From NCBI GenBank assembly GCA_027946555.1, contig JAPEVC010000152.1:1-64000 (forward strand): DNA of 64,000 bases, given 5' to 3'. Position numbers and translations under genes: made by a program. The notes under the pieces were generated by a model. It saw only the letters and a list, made by a program, of their open reading frames with translations. It made no database searches and was not told where the DNA came from. Positions 1 to 9,850 of this stretch are shown here, one piece after another; the stretch's first letter is position 1, and each line of letters begins with the position of its first letter. Source of the DNA: Gnomoniopsis sp. IMI 355080. Taxonomy: Eukaryota > Ascomycota > Sordariomycetes > Diaporthales > Gnomoniaceae.

Positions 1-589
1 CCTCCCCACCGTACTCTCCCCCCCTCCAGCACAGCCTTACTGCTGCTCCATGTTCCCCATCCCGCCTTTTTGCCCTTTGCACTGATAAGCAGTACACACA
101 AGAGACGTAGGTGACAATGTGTGACATCTCTCATGTACCAAGCCCTCCAGCAGGGGTCCTCACCCACATGGCCTCCCCTGCCCCATCCTTCGCACAACTG
201 AACCCTGCTGCCCCAAGATGGACGCCCACTTTCTACTCTACCATGTATAGCTTTCAAGTCAGACCCAACATTGCTCTCAAGACTACTTATATCTCGAAAC
301 GCCCCTCGTGGACAACGGCCATCTAGTCAGATATCATCCTCAGACCAGACCTCGACCAGACCAGACCTCATTGCTTCCAAGAATACCATCATCACCGAGA
401 CCAGACTACAGTCTCTTCTCAGCATTCTACTAAAGACGCACATCATCCCCCTTCTGGATCTGAGCTTCCAGACTCACCTCACATCATCCAACATCATCAA
501 TCCTTTGCCGAAGACTCCGGTCAGTATCCTTCAAGACAACGGCAATAATAACAACATCCAACAAACATCATCGCACAAAGGAAACCACA
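1..589. other. Upstream region of the bZIP gene
   Basis: No gene is supported here. The stretch is pyrimidine- and CA-rich, with many CATCA/CCAGAC-like runs, as is common in fungal promoters and 5' leaders. Several short open frames (for example 271-750) overlap the true bZIP start in other frames and have no recognisable content. The last 250 bases probably hold the transcript leader. Confidence 0.5.
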
Positions 590-1911
590 ATGGCTTCTTC
601 CGATCCTCACCAGATGTTCCCGGTGGGCCCTCTCGCACACTCATACCAACACCAGTACAATGGCTGGACCGCACCACACGCACAGCCCATCTCCGTGAGG
701 CAATATCCAAGCACCAGCAGCGCCTTCTCTGCTTCAGCACACCCAGATGAGGACTGGACCAAGGTATCAGATCTTGCAGAGCGCAGGAGAATCCAGAACA
801 GGATCGCACAGCGCAACTACCGTGAGTTGGTCCGGGCTTATCTCCGCTAATTCCATTTCCTTGTGGCTAACCAACATATTTCCCAACAGGCAAGAAGATC
901 AAGGAGCGCATGCAATTTTTGGAGAGCAAGGCCGGTGGAGAGGACGGAAAGCCCCACAAGAAGTCGCCAAAGTCCAATGGATCCAAGAAGTCACAGCAGA
1001 CACAGCACCAAAAGCGCCGCTCAACACCACCACCAGTATCTGACTCTACTGTCTCGCTGGCCGCGCCTGTGGCTCTTCACCACCCCTACACGCCACCCAT
1101 GAACCCAGAAGACCAGCCCTTCTTCCCCTCTCCTAGCCCGCCCGCCGCCAGTCCCCCACCCTTCTCTGCCTACCAGCAAAGCTACTCGCCGCCGTCGGAC
1201 AACGGCTTCTACGCCCAGAACCCGGTGACGACGTGGATGGGGACCGGCGCGCTGACAGCAACGACTGCGGCGCCCACACTGCCGCCCATGACGCACTTTT
1301 CAGAGGCCTACAACAAGGGGAATGAGTCGATGTCGTTTGCTACCTACGGCGACTATTCGCTTGGGGTCCCCGCGGCCACCTCGCCCTACGATTCAAATCC
1401 TCATGTGAGTACCAACCACCACCACTACCACCACCAACACCAACAGAGCGCGCCGAGAAACTCGGCTCTGCTCCCTCCCCTCTCTTACCACGGCGGCGGC
1501 ATTGGTGTCTCGTCTTCCTCTACTGCATCATCCACTTCTCCGGCCATCGGTCACCTCGCTGCACCTGATCTCCACCGCTCTCGCTATCCTCCTCCTCCTG
1601 CGCCTGATAGGGTGTAAGGGAGATGGAGAGAGGCAGGAGCAGCCTGTATCTTCTGTATTTCTTTTGTTATATACTTTTTGTACCTGTGCGTGCGGTGAGA
1701 GTCATAGCGAGCAATGTTTAACTTTCCTACTCGTCACAAAAAAAAAACTCCCCACCAATTCTACACATGAGCAGAAACGCTAATATGTATTTGCTTCTAT
1801 CAGACTCCCTCCCTGTCACACTCATTCGACGGTCACTCATCTGACAACGGCTCTGAGCACGAATGGAGCAGCGCCTACCCGGTGACTCCTCTTTCTATGC
1901 ACTCCCCATAA
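590..1911 (+). CDS. bZIP transcription factor, three exons with alternative C-terminus
   Basis: Likely a nuclear DNA-binding regulator. Exons are 590-821, 890-1404 and 1804-1911, giving 284 residues. Intron 1 (68 nt) has GTGAGT, a GCTAAC branch and CAACAG. Joining across it restores the fungal basic region: ERRRIQNRIAQRNYR followed by KKIKERMQFLE, around residues 64-90. The zipper after it is short and poorly heptad-spaced. The rest is Pro/Ser-rich and disordered. Intron 2 (1405-1803, 399 nt, phase 0) has GTGAGT, a possible GCTAAT branch and CTATCAG, and leads to a 35-residue exon ending in PLSMHSP. If intron 2 is kept, the frame stays open through a His- and Ser-rich segment to a stop at 1615-1617. 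Basic region and intron 1 are well supported; the dominant C-terminus is not known. Confidence 0.85.
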
Positions 1912-4102
1912 AAAAGCCACAAAAAAAATTGAGCTAGGAGGTCTCTTTACAATCTTCTTAAAGTTTGGGACTTTCGTTGGCTAGACTACTTGCTATGTTG
2001 TCTGTATTTATGAAGATCAAAGCGTCATGGTTACAACGGTCGTCGTCATTTTATGAATGCACTTGTGCAGTTGATTTTGGGTTTGGGAGTTGGTTCAGGC
2101 CTCTGTTGGTCCTTGGGTCCGGAATTTGTCTTATATCGGGTCGGTGGCGGGTCTCATCGTGGGCTCGCATCCTTTTGTTCAATGTCACGCAATGCGGAAT
2201 TGGACAGGAATGCGACGTTGGCCCAGGGAATGGTCCAATGACAGGAGTTCTGTTCTCTTTCTGGGCTGGGTTTTTGGGAAACACTTCCCTAGGGGGGGCA
2301 AAAAAGGACCCTGGATTGGATACAATACGCGTTACTAGAAAGAATCAGAAATGCTCTGGGATCTTTTGTTGAAACCTTTGGTACTTTGCACATTACTACC
2401 TGGCGAACCAACAACACCTGCGGAAAGGAGGCTTGTCCTTGCCTCCACCGGACAGTAGGGCCTGCTTCTCTTGTGCCATTCGCTGCTTGCCTGCCGGCCT
2501 GCCTTGCGCATTGTAATCTTCTCATCACCAACAGCAACCAGCTTCACATTTGCCAACCCCCTGCATACAACCTCGGGATGTACCGTTGGGTCACGACCGT
2601 GTGTGTGTGTGCTCCCGCCAACATCGCCCGCCTGCGCAAAGTTTATTGTTGCCCGCCCGGCCCCGTCTACAAATGCAATTTCCGTAGCGACATTACCGTC
2701 GTTGGTTGCCTCTTGCCTCAATGCATTGTGGACAAGCCTATTGGCTAGTATCTACCTTTGATAGTGTTCCTTCTTTCTTATGCACTGGTACAATAGTAAA
2801 TCTTAAAATATGATGTACATAAAAAGTAGGGCTGTTGGGATGTTATCAATGGGTAGCGTCAATGATATTATGCCCATTTTTTACTTATCATTGAATCCCA
2901 CACTAGGCCGCGTGCAACACTTCGCAGGGCGGAGTGTGAGATTTTGGGATAAGATTCAGCCCTACGAGAGCCTGGAACGTTCACGCGTCTAAGCCCTATT
3001 GCTTACCTACTGACGTGCTTTTATCATGGATTTCCAGGAACAGGACAGACAAGACCAGCAAGACAAATGAAAAAAAAAAGGGTCTGACATAAGCCGGCAA
3101 CTATCGCTTGGCAGGTATGGCACGCACCAGAAAGCCCCGTGGAGTCTCGGGGGGTTAAAACTGACTCGAGCATCGTTGCAATGAAATTGAAGTCACTCCA
3201 TGTGACCATACTGTCAAGTAGGATTTTGTTACAACCCGAATGTATAACCTAACCTCCGCGTTTTGTTGTTGTTGTAATTGTTATGGTTGATGCTGCGCCG
3301 CTGGCAAACCAAAGTCGGCACCGGGTTCGATGGGCAGATATCCGTACCTTGGGCCCCCTTGGCGTCGGGACCGAGTCCGGCAGCGATCCATGACCCTACA
3401 GAGACCATAAACAGGAGTGGTGGCTGTTGGTGGTGGTGTGGATGCCAGTATCTATCTCCCTGGTTGTCGTATCACGGATTTGATCCTACACAGAGGAAGA
3501 CTCCGCATGTACCATTACATAGAACGAGAAGGACCATGTGCATGTGGAGAGGCTGGAGGACCCAATCCCGAATCGGGGTCCTCGGTGATCTCAGTTAGCA
3601 CGTGCTATTTTAAATTTTCTTGATATTTGCTGATAATGATCGTATATTATTCATACTGCGGAGTCGTGTGGTGGATTGTTGGCCTGTCACCTCGGAAGGA
3701 GGAGATGAAAGGCCAAGCGCTCTCAAGGTTCTGATTCGCTCCAAAAGTTTGGGGAGGAAACGGTGGAATAGATCCTTCCCAAAAAGAGCATGGGTTTGTC
3801 AGCTAACATGTGACGGCTGCCTAAACCCGACTAGGAAAGGGCAGGAATGGATAATCCATGGAGTGCTTTGCGGTCCCGGTTTGGCAGGGGGCCCCGGCCG
3901 CATGGCAATCGATTGCGAAGTCTCCGCCGTCCCTACCTAGGGTAGGTAGCCAAGCAAATATGGGGTCCTTCTTCAACCTCACCTCCCTTCAAACGAGCAG
4001 TTTGCCCGCCCTTGACTTTTAGCAACTCCTACAGCTTGTAAATACACCCAATTACGTGGCCAAGTAAAGGCATTCGTCCGACGACACGAGCAGCTTGGCA
4101 TC
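1912..4102. other. Intergenic region between bZIP and CIA30-domain genes
   Basis: No gene supported. Short open frames on both strands show no domain, signal peptide or sensible splice joins. Near 3934-3949 lies a TACCTAGGGTAGGTAG element, one of the dispersed CCTAGG-centred motifs of this window. The last 100-150 bases likely hold the leader of the downstream gene. Confidence 0.5.
3934..3949. repeat. CCTAGG-type palindromic motif (variant copy)
   Basis: TACCTAGGGTAGGTAG, a variant of the dispersed TACCTAGGTA palindrome with an extra G and a trailing GGTAG half-site. It lies about 150 bases upstream of the CIA30-domain gene start. Confidence 0.5.
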
Positions 4103-5195
4103 ATGTATCTCTTCGGAGGCGACAAGTGAGTCTGACTTCCCGTCCCCATTCCACCTGGGCGCGCGATCCTATTTCCTCTTCCATCTCGCCAGTGGGCCTG
4201 TCCCAATCCTTCCTTGACCTGTGCCCACCATTATCGGATCCTGCTACCGGCCCAGTACATCTTGCGCATGGAACATGCGCCCTGCATCGGTGAAATGCCC
4301 CATGCAGGTTTCTTTCTTGCTAGGAAAGGGTCCATAGGAGGGAGCTCCATCGTGAAGCAAGCTGGGCCTCCCCCTTGCAACATCACCTCACAGCTCCGAG
4401 TTCCCCTCAACCGACGTTGTGGGGACTCCTACTCTAGATTGCCTTGAACTGAATCACTCTGTTCAAACAGGTCCTGGGATGCCTCCCTGTTCACTGCCTC
4501 CGACGATCGGGTCCGCGGAGGCAAGAGCCAGTCCTACCTGACTGTCTCGGACACCGGCTCTCAGGCCACCTTCTCAGGCACGCTGGACATCAAGACCCTC
4601 GGCGGCGCCGGCTTCGCATCTCAGCGCACTATTGATGACGCCCCATCCTGGAACCTGGCGGCTTACAGCTCACTCGTTTTGCATGTGGCTCGTGCCGATG
4701 GCAAGAAATACACCATCACACTGAAGGATGAGGTCCTGCCCAAACGGCCCGATGGTAGGGAACAGAGCACCGTCAGCTGGGAGTATGACTTTGTCGTCGA
4801 AGCTGGCGAGAGCGCCGATGGCTCCACAAAGGTGACGATTCCCTTCAAGGATTTCGAGCCTACCTACAGGGGCAAGCCCAAGCCTGATACGGCGCCGTTG
4901 GATTTGAAGAATGTGAAAAGAGTCAGCTTCATGATGCGGAGGTAGGCTGTTGAATAAAAATCTGCTCCGCGCCGGCGGCACATGCTGACGAGATCGGAGT
5001 AGTTTCTTTGGGACGCAAGAGGGCGAATTCTCCATAGTCTTCAACTCTGTGTCCGTCGAGGGGAAGGATCAATCGTCGCAAGGATCAGGAAATGCCGCTG
5101 TGGCTGTTACCTCTGGCAACCAGCAACCTGAAGTGAAGGCGAGCAATCAGGGGCTTACATCGTGGATCGGCAGCCTTTTCGGCTGGAAAATATGA
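4103..5195 (+). CDS. CIA30/NDUFAF1-domain protein
   Basis: Exons 4103-4125, 4471-4941 and 5003-5195 give 228 residues, nearly all one CIA30 domain (complex I intermediate-associated protein 30, a galactose-binding-like fold). The conserved start MYLFGGDKSWDASLFTASDD is only restored by joining the 23-nt first exon across a 345-nt intron. ASDDRVRGGKSQSYL and the end motif FFGTQEGEFSIVFNSV are family signatures; the latter appears only after removing the 61-nt second intron, which has a CTGAC branch and a TAG acceptor. NDUFAF1 assembles complex I in mitochondria, but this protein has no evident targeting presequence and resembles the short fungal CIA30-domain paralogues, so a mitochondrial role is inference. 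The C-terminus is Gln/Ser/Ala-rich and ends SWIGSLFGWKI. Confidence 0.88.
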
Positions 5196-6706
5196 TGGGA
5201 TACGGACGGAGGATGCTCTGGAAGGAAGATGAACCGTCCTCCAGCGTTGAAGCCGTCGACCAGCTCCGATTCTTTGTCAGAGCTTTGTCAGGCAGAGGCC
5301 GACTGCGTCTCAAGTGCGACGGCCCTCGCGATCGTCGGATATGCCAGGCCGCCATAAATCTTTGGTTGGTCATGTTTCTGCTGGCCTTCGCCATTATCTC
5401 ATGGGGGCCACGTTACAATGACTCTACCTTGCGAGTCGCACTGGGATAGCCTGCGGCTCATTGATCATGGGGGCAAAGGTCCGTCGACTCAGTGACTTGA
5501 GCAGGTACCCACATGTTCCGGTGGTAATGGCCCAAGTGTTGGACTTCTCACACAAGTCGATGAGGCTTGGCGAAAGGAAGTCGCATGTGCCATTGGCGTG
5601 ATCATGTACCTCGGTTCGTGTCAGACTATCGCCTGGTATTGCTTCCAAGATCCTCCCCACGATGGTGCTTTGTGTTGGGGTGTTCTGACACATCGATCTC
5701 TGGGACCCATTGGGTCTTGATACTGATATAGCCTGGTTTCTATACGGTATACTATCGCCGACTATCGCGTCCGAAACGTGCCTCGCATCTTCAACGTGCT
5801 CCTGTTTCTAAATCAGCACATCCTACGGTCCCGATTGATGAGCAATGGAAAGATAGTGTTCAAGTGTGGGCCATACATCGTCTCGCGTGGGATTATGCGC
5901 ATGAAGAATAAAACATTCGTGCTAAGAGGGTCGATCAGCAGGTTGGCCCGCGCGGTGGGTAAGGGGACCAAATTCGAAGAGACGCGACGCCTATAGGATC
6001 GCCCGCGTCTCGTAGTTGTACTTGCGCGTTGATTGGTGATCCAGAGAGGACAGGACCATGGTCTACCACTGCAAGGCCGCGGCGTTCGGATGAATCAATG
6101 CTCAAGCAGCGGCGAGTACCGTCCGCGCCTGTCCAGGTAGGCGGCTAGGACCCCAATTATACGAATTGGTTCGTCCCGTCTGTCACTTCATTTTCCGATC
6201 CAGTATAGCTAGGGATATCAACATCGTAGTGCCAGCCTTCAACAAGCGGTATTTTAACTTAATCCACTCATTGATGCTTTACGGGAAAATAAATTGCTTA
6301 TTGACAATGGTGATAGTTCCAATATATACAACTGAATCACACTGCCCCCGTAGCCACCTTCAACTAACAAAGAGAAACTAACCCGGGACTGGCTATTACC
6401 CGACACCAACAATATTTTCTCGATAGATGAGACTACCTCAAACAATTCCAGCCCCCACCCCCACAAAATTAAAGACAATAAAGATAATAGTAATTAAAAA
6501 TTGACCCGCAGAGAGTGTTGTCAGTGTAAACGAGTGTGATTCGGCAGCCTGGGTTCGCACCCGGCCCATCCAGTCCGATCCATCTCTATGTCATTCCGTC
6601 CAATCACCCAAGCAATAGGACACGGGACCGCACCTGGCGATCCTCAATCCATAACGTTCTTCATTAACATCGTGCGTCGTTTTCGTGGCCCCATTACATT
6701 ATATTT
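5196..6706. other. Intergenic region, convergent 3' ends
   Basis: Lies between the 3' ends of the CIA30-domain gene and the minus-strand GTPase-like gene. Short open frames have no recognisable content. The 6240-6500 part is AT-richer and probably carries 3' UTR and termination signals of the minus-strand gene. Confidence 0.45.
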
Positions 6707-9700
6707 CTAGATCCAAGCCGACATAGGCCGGGTTCCTGACCGCTGCGGCCTCGCTGGCCTTACTGGCGGTGGCGGCTTCTTGTTGTCCTTTGTCCTGATC
6801 CGAGCCCTACGCGGGTTAGGCGGCGTGCGGAGATGAGCTGGCCGCTTCGACCACTCGTCTCCGCTGCTTTCACTGCCGTGGACTTCGGCTATCGTGACGA
6901 TGGGCGCGCCTCGCCCGTTTAGTGAGCTGTCCTTTGTTGTCTGGGGCGCAACTGGAAGCAAGGCTGCCGGTGGAGTGCGCAGCGTCTCGTGGACGGCGGG
7001 GACTGGAGGAACGGATGACTTATTGTTATTGTTGTCGGAGGTGAAAGGTGAAGAAAGGGTTGCTGGAGGCGAGTCCTTACGCGGGGTGGAGGGTTTTGTC
7101 TTCAGAGTTGGCGGCGGCGTGGGGGGCGTGGTAGGGAGGCTTTTATCAGCTGAGACAGGAATAGGGGACTCGACGACGGCAGCGAGAGAAGTCTGCTCAA
7201 CAGCGGCGATTTGCGAAGGTTCTTTGATGACTGCGGCAGGCGAGGGCTCGCCAGCGCCAGCAGCACTAGCTGTGCCGAGGCCCATGACTGTCAGGAAGTC
7301 ATCGTCGCCCACAGGGAGCTCAACAGGGAGCACATCAGGCGATGTGATCCTCTTCACCCTCTTTTCAATCTCACTCTCGGCAGCCATCAGCGGCGCAACC
7401 CCAGGCAAGCCCTCACTCGCCCTCCTGGACTCTTTCGTCGTCACAGGTACCACCTTGGCCGTCTCCATGCCCTCCGGAGCCTTGTTTGCCCGCGAAGAGT
7501 TGATCTCCTTGACAAACGCGCTCAGCGTCCTGGTCGCCGTGGTAGGGGACAGCATGACGACCATGCTGTCGCGCGTGGCGTCCTGGGTGAGGAACTGCTC
7601 AATAGTATCGTCGTTGCGCTCCTGGTCAGCAGAGCGTACCAGCACTGAGACCGATGCGCGCTTGTCGTCGATGATGATGGCGTCAAAGGTCAGCGGTGGA
7701 AGGCTGGGCGCTCGCTCGCCGACACGGGACTTTTGTGCCTCAAGCTCCACACGAGACTTTCGTGCCTCGGAGTTCGAGCCTTGACGAACGTCTTTGAATG
7801 ATGAGGAGCGCTTTATTTTCTGCAGAATTTCGGCACCGCGACGTTGCTGCTTGCCCTCCGTGGGGGTCTTGGACTCCAACGTAGTGACGGTGACCATATT
7901 CATGGGCCGCTTGAACTCATCTTTCTCAAAGGGGTTGGTGCCCATCATATCCGGCCTGTCCGGCATGATGACCCAACTTTGCGATGCTCCCTGTGTCTTC
8001 TCCTCTTCGGGAGACATTTCCATCGCGTCCAGTTCACCCATCTCCTTGAACACTTCGTTGAGCGACGTATCCTTTGTAGGATCATGCGACATCGTCCTGC
8101 TGCCCATACCAAGGGGCGCGCTCTGAGATTTCCGCTGGGATAGTCTTACTGAGTCCTGCGTCACCGACAATCCCTTGCTGTTCCTCTTCGAGTTGCGAGC
8201 ACTGGCTTGGGAGTGGCGTGGCTTCTTCACCACCTCCTCGCCCCACACATCCTCAACTATTCCAGCGGACTCCTCGCCGGACTGATCGTTACCGTCCGAC
8301 GTTTCGAAGACTCGCGACACCTTCTCTGATACAGTCTCCCAGCTCGGAAGCCGCGCAAATAGATTATCCAGCCACGTCCACTGTGGCATGCAGCTCCTAG
8401 CAGCACGCGACCCCGGCATGGCCCGCGTGGCTGATGGAGGATCGGCCTGCACGGCCGCAATAGCCGCCTCAATGCGCGCGCGCGCAATGTCATCACGGCG
8501 TGCTGCGGCCCGTTTTGCCATGACCTGGTCGACAATGATGCCATAGGCCTCGTCGACGTTCGCATTGGTCTTTGCGGACGTTTCAATGTATGCGCAGTTG
8601 GGGCCAAACTTACGCGCCAACTGCTGGCCCTGGTGTGGGGTGATGTGCCTGTCGAGAGCTCCCCCTCTGTCTTTCAGCTTGTCCACCATGGTCGCGACTA
8701 CCAGCACGGGCATCTCGGTCTCTCCCGTCGGGGAACGGGATGACGAGCGCTGGTAGGTGGGCCGACCCGTGGTTTCATCTACGACAGTCTCCGAGATGGC
8801 ATTGCTGTCTCTGTAAATGGGATGTGTGTTGTCAGACAGCTCTGATGCATAGTTCACGACGGTAGCTGTCGTCTCACTGTAGGCACTGCTCGAGGCGGAT
8901 TCTAGGCTGATCATACTGTCGTGTTTCATGATCGGTAGGTGTCTCCTGTCCATCATCACCGCGACTCGTTGTTGCTTTCTTGAGTTCTCGTCGACCTCTC
9001 TGATCGTGGGAAGCATCCTGCTCAAGCGAGTATTGGATGTCCCCTCGGGGAGTGATAGGGGCCTGATGGTCTCAAGTGGTGGTGGTGAGGGCAGATCCTT
9101 CTCGTGGATCATGAACTCGGCTTTTTTGAGCGCTGAGCCCTCTACCACGATACTGATGCGCTTCAGCTCTCCGCGGTAGTCCATGCGGTCCTCGGCACTG
9201 AATTTCTCATCCTTCTCATCAGAGAAAAATGAAAATTCACTCTCGTTGTCGCTGTCGGCATCATCAGGCCGTCGTGGCAGTTTCTTCATCATTGAGTTGA
9301 ATGATAACCCTGACCGAGCTGACCGATTAGAGAGTGTTCGTTTGGGCATAGCAGCAGCGAGTCCGTCAAGAAGCCGGACAATGTCGCTGGTAAGCTGTTT
9401 CTTGCGTCCCGTGTACAGAACGTCTTGAATGATTTTGCCGTTGATCCACTCATACGAAGCCCTGGACCAAGGATTGAACACTAGCATGACCGCATCAGAC
9501 TGTTCCAGTAAACGCTTGCGTTGGCAGTCTTCCTGGTGTCTGTCCTCTTCAGAAGTCGAATCTTTGGTGCCCCATACCCGACCAGTCCTCAGCTCGTGAA
9601 TGATAAGATGAACATCCGTGCCATCTGGAAGACGGAGGTGTTTGTGGCCACCCATACCATGAGAGTCAATGCCGACAAATTGACGTAGCGTATACCGTGA

Positions 9701-9850
9701 CTGCAGCCTGGTTTTCCCCGTTCCCGGTGCTCCAAGCAGAACAATCTGAATCTCCTCAGGCTTGGTGATCGGGGCTTGGGAGAGACTGGTCATCGGAGCC
9801 GGATGCCAGCCCGAATCGTCCGAGGACGTCGACGAACGGTTGCTCGTCAT
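6707..9850 (-). CDS. Large protein with degenerate Ras-like GTPase domain
   Basis: A single exon of 1047 residues from a clean ATG. The N-terminus has a P-loop, LGAPGTGKT at residues 39-47, in a Ras-like strand context (EEIQIVLLG). The G5 element ETSAK lies at 423-427. Between them a charged Ser-rich insertion of about 220 residues (roughly 155-375) splits the fold. The DxxG switch II motif is not evident (IIHELRTG occupies its place), and the G4 NKxD motif reads TMVD at 387-390. Nucleotide binding is therefore plausible but normal GTPase cycling is doubtful. Residues 450-1047 look disordered, rich in Ser/Thr/Pro and basic stretches, with Pro-rich clusters near the end. This is a fungal regulatory-type architecture; the cellular role is unknown. 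Confidence 0.85.
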   Translation of the reverse strand: MTSNRSSTSSDDSGWHPAPMTSLSQAPITKPEEIQIVLLGAPGTGKTRLQSRYTLRQFVGIDSHGMGGHKHLRLPDGTDVHLIIHELRTGRVWGTKDSTSEEDRHQEDCQRKRLLEQSDAVMLVFNPWSRASYEWINGKIIQDVLYTGRKKQLTSDIVRLLDGLAAAMPKRTLSNRSARSGLSFNSMMKKLPRRPDDADSDNESEFSFFSDEKDEKFSAEDRMDYRGELKRISIVVEGSALKKAEFMIHEKDLPSPPPLETIRPLSLPEGTSNTRLSRMLPTIREVDENSRKQQRVAVMMDRRHLPIMKHDSMISLESASSSAYSETTATVVNYASELSDNTHPIYRDSNAISETVVDETTGRPTYQRSSSRSPTGETEMPVLVVATMVDKLKDRGGALDRHITPHQGQQLARKFGPNCAYIETSAKTNANVDEAYGIIVDQVMAKRAAARRDDIARARIEAAIAAVQADPPSATRAMPGSRAARSCMPQWTWLDNLFARLPSWETVSEKVSRVFETSDGNDQSGEESAGIVEDVWGEEVVKKPRHSQASARNSKRNSKGLSVTQDSVRLSQRKSQSAPLGMGSRTMSHDPTKDTSLNEVFKEMGELDAMEMSPEEEKTQGASQSWVIMPDRPDMMGTNPFEKDEFKRPMNMVTVTTLESKTPTEGKQQRRGAEILQKIKRSSSFKDVRQGSNSEARKSRVELEAQKSRVGERAPSLPPLTFDAIIIDDKRASVSVLVRSADQERNDDTIEQFLTQDATRDSMVVMLSPTTATRTLSAFVKEINSSRANKAPEGMETAKVVPVTTKESRRASEGLPGVAPLMAAESEIEKRVKRITSPDVLPVELPVGDDDFLTVMGLGTASAAGAGEPSPAAVIKEPSQIAAVEQTSLAAVVESPIPVSADKSLPTTPPTPPPTLKTKPSTPRKDSPPATLSSPFTSDNNNNKSSVPPVPAVHETLRTPPAALLPVAPQTTKDSSLNGRGAPIVTIAEVHGSESSGDEWSKRPAHLRTPPNPRRARIRTKDNKKPPPPVRPARPQRSGTRPMSAWI

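Noticed and set aside
6540..6580. tRNA-like T-arm (GGGTTCGCACCCGG)
   Set aside because: No matching acceptor stem, anticodon arm or A-box at the right distance upstream.
6894..7784. 296-codon ORF antisense to the GTPase-like gene
   Set aside because: Mirror of the Ser/Pro-rich coding sequence on the minus strand; no recognisable domain.
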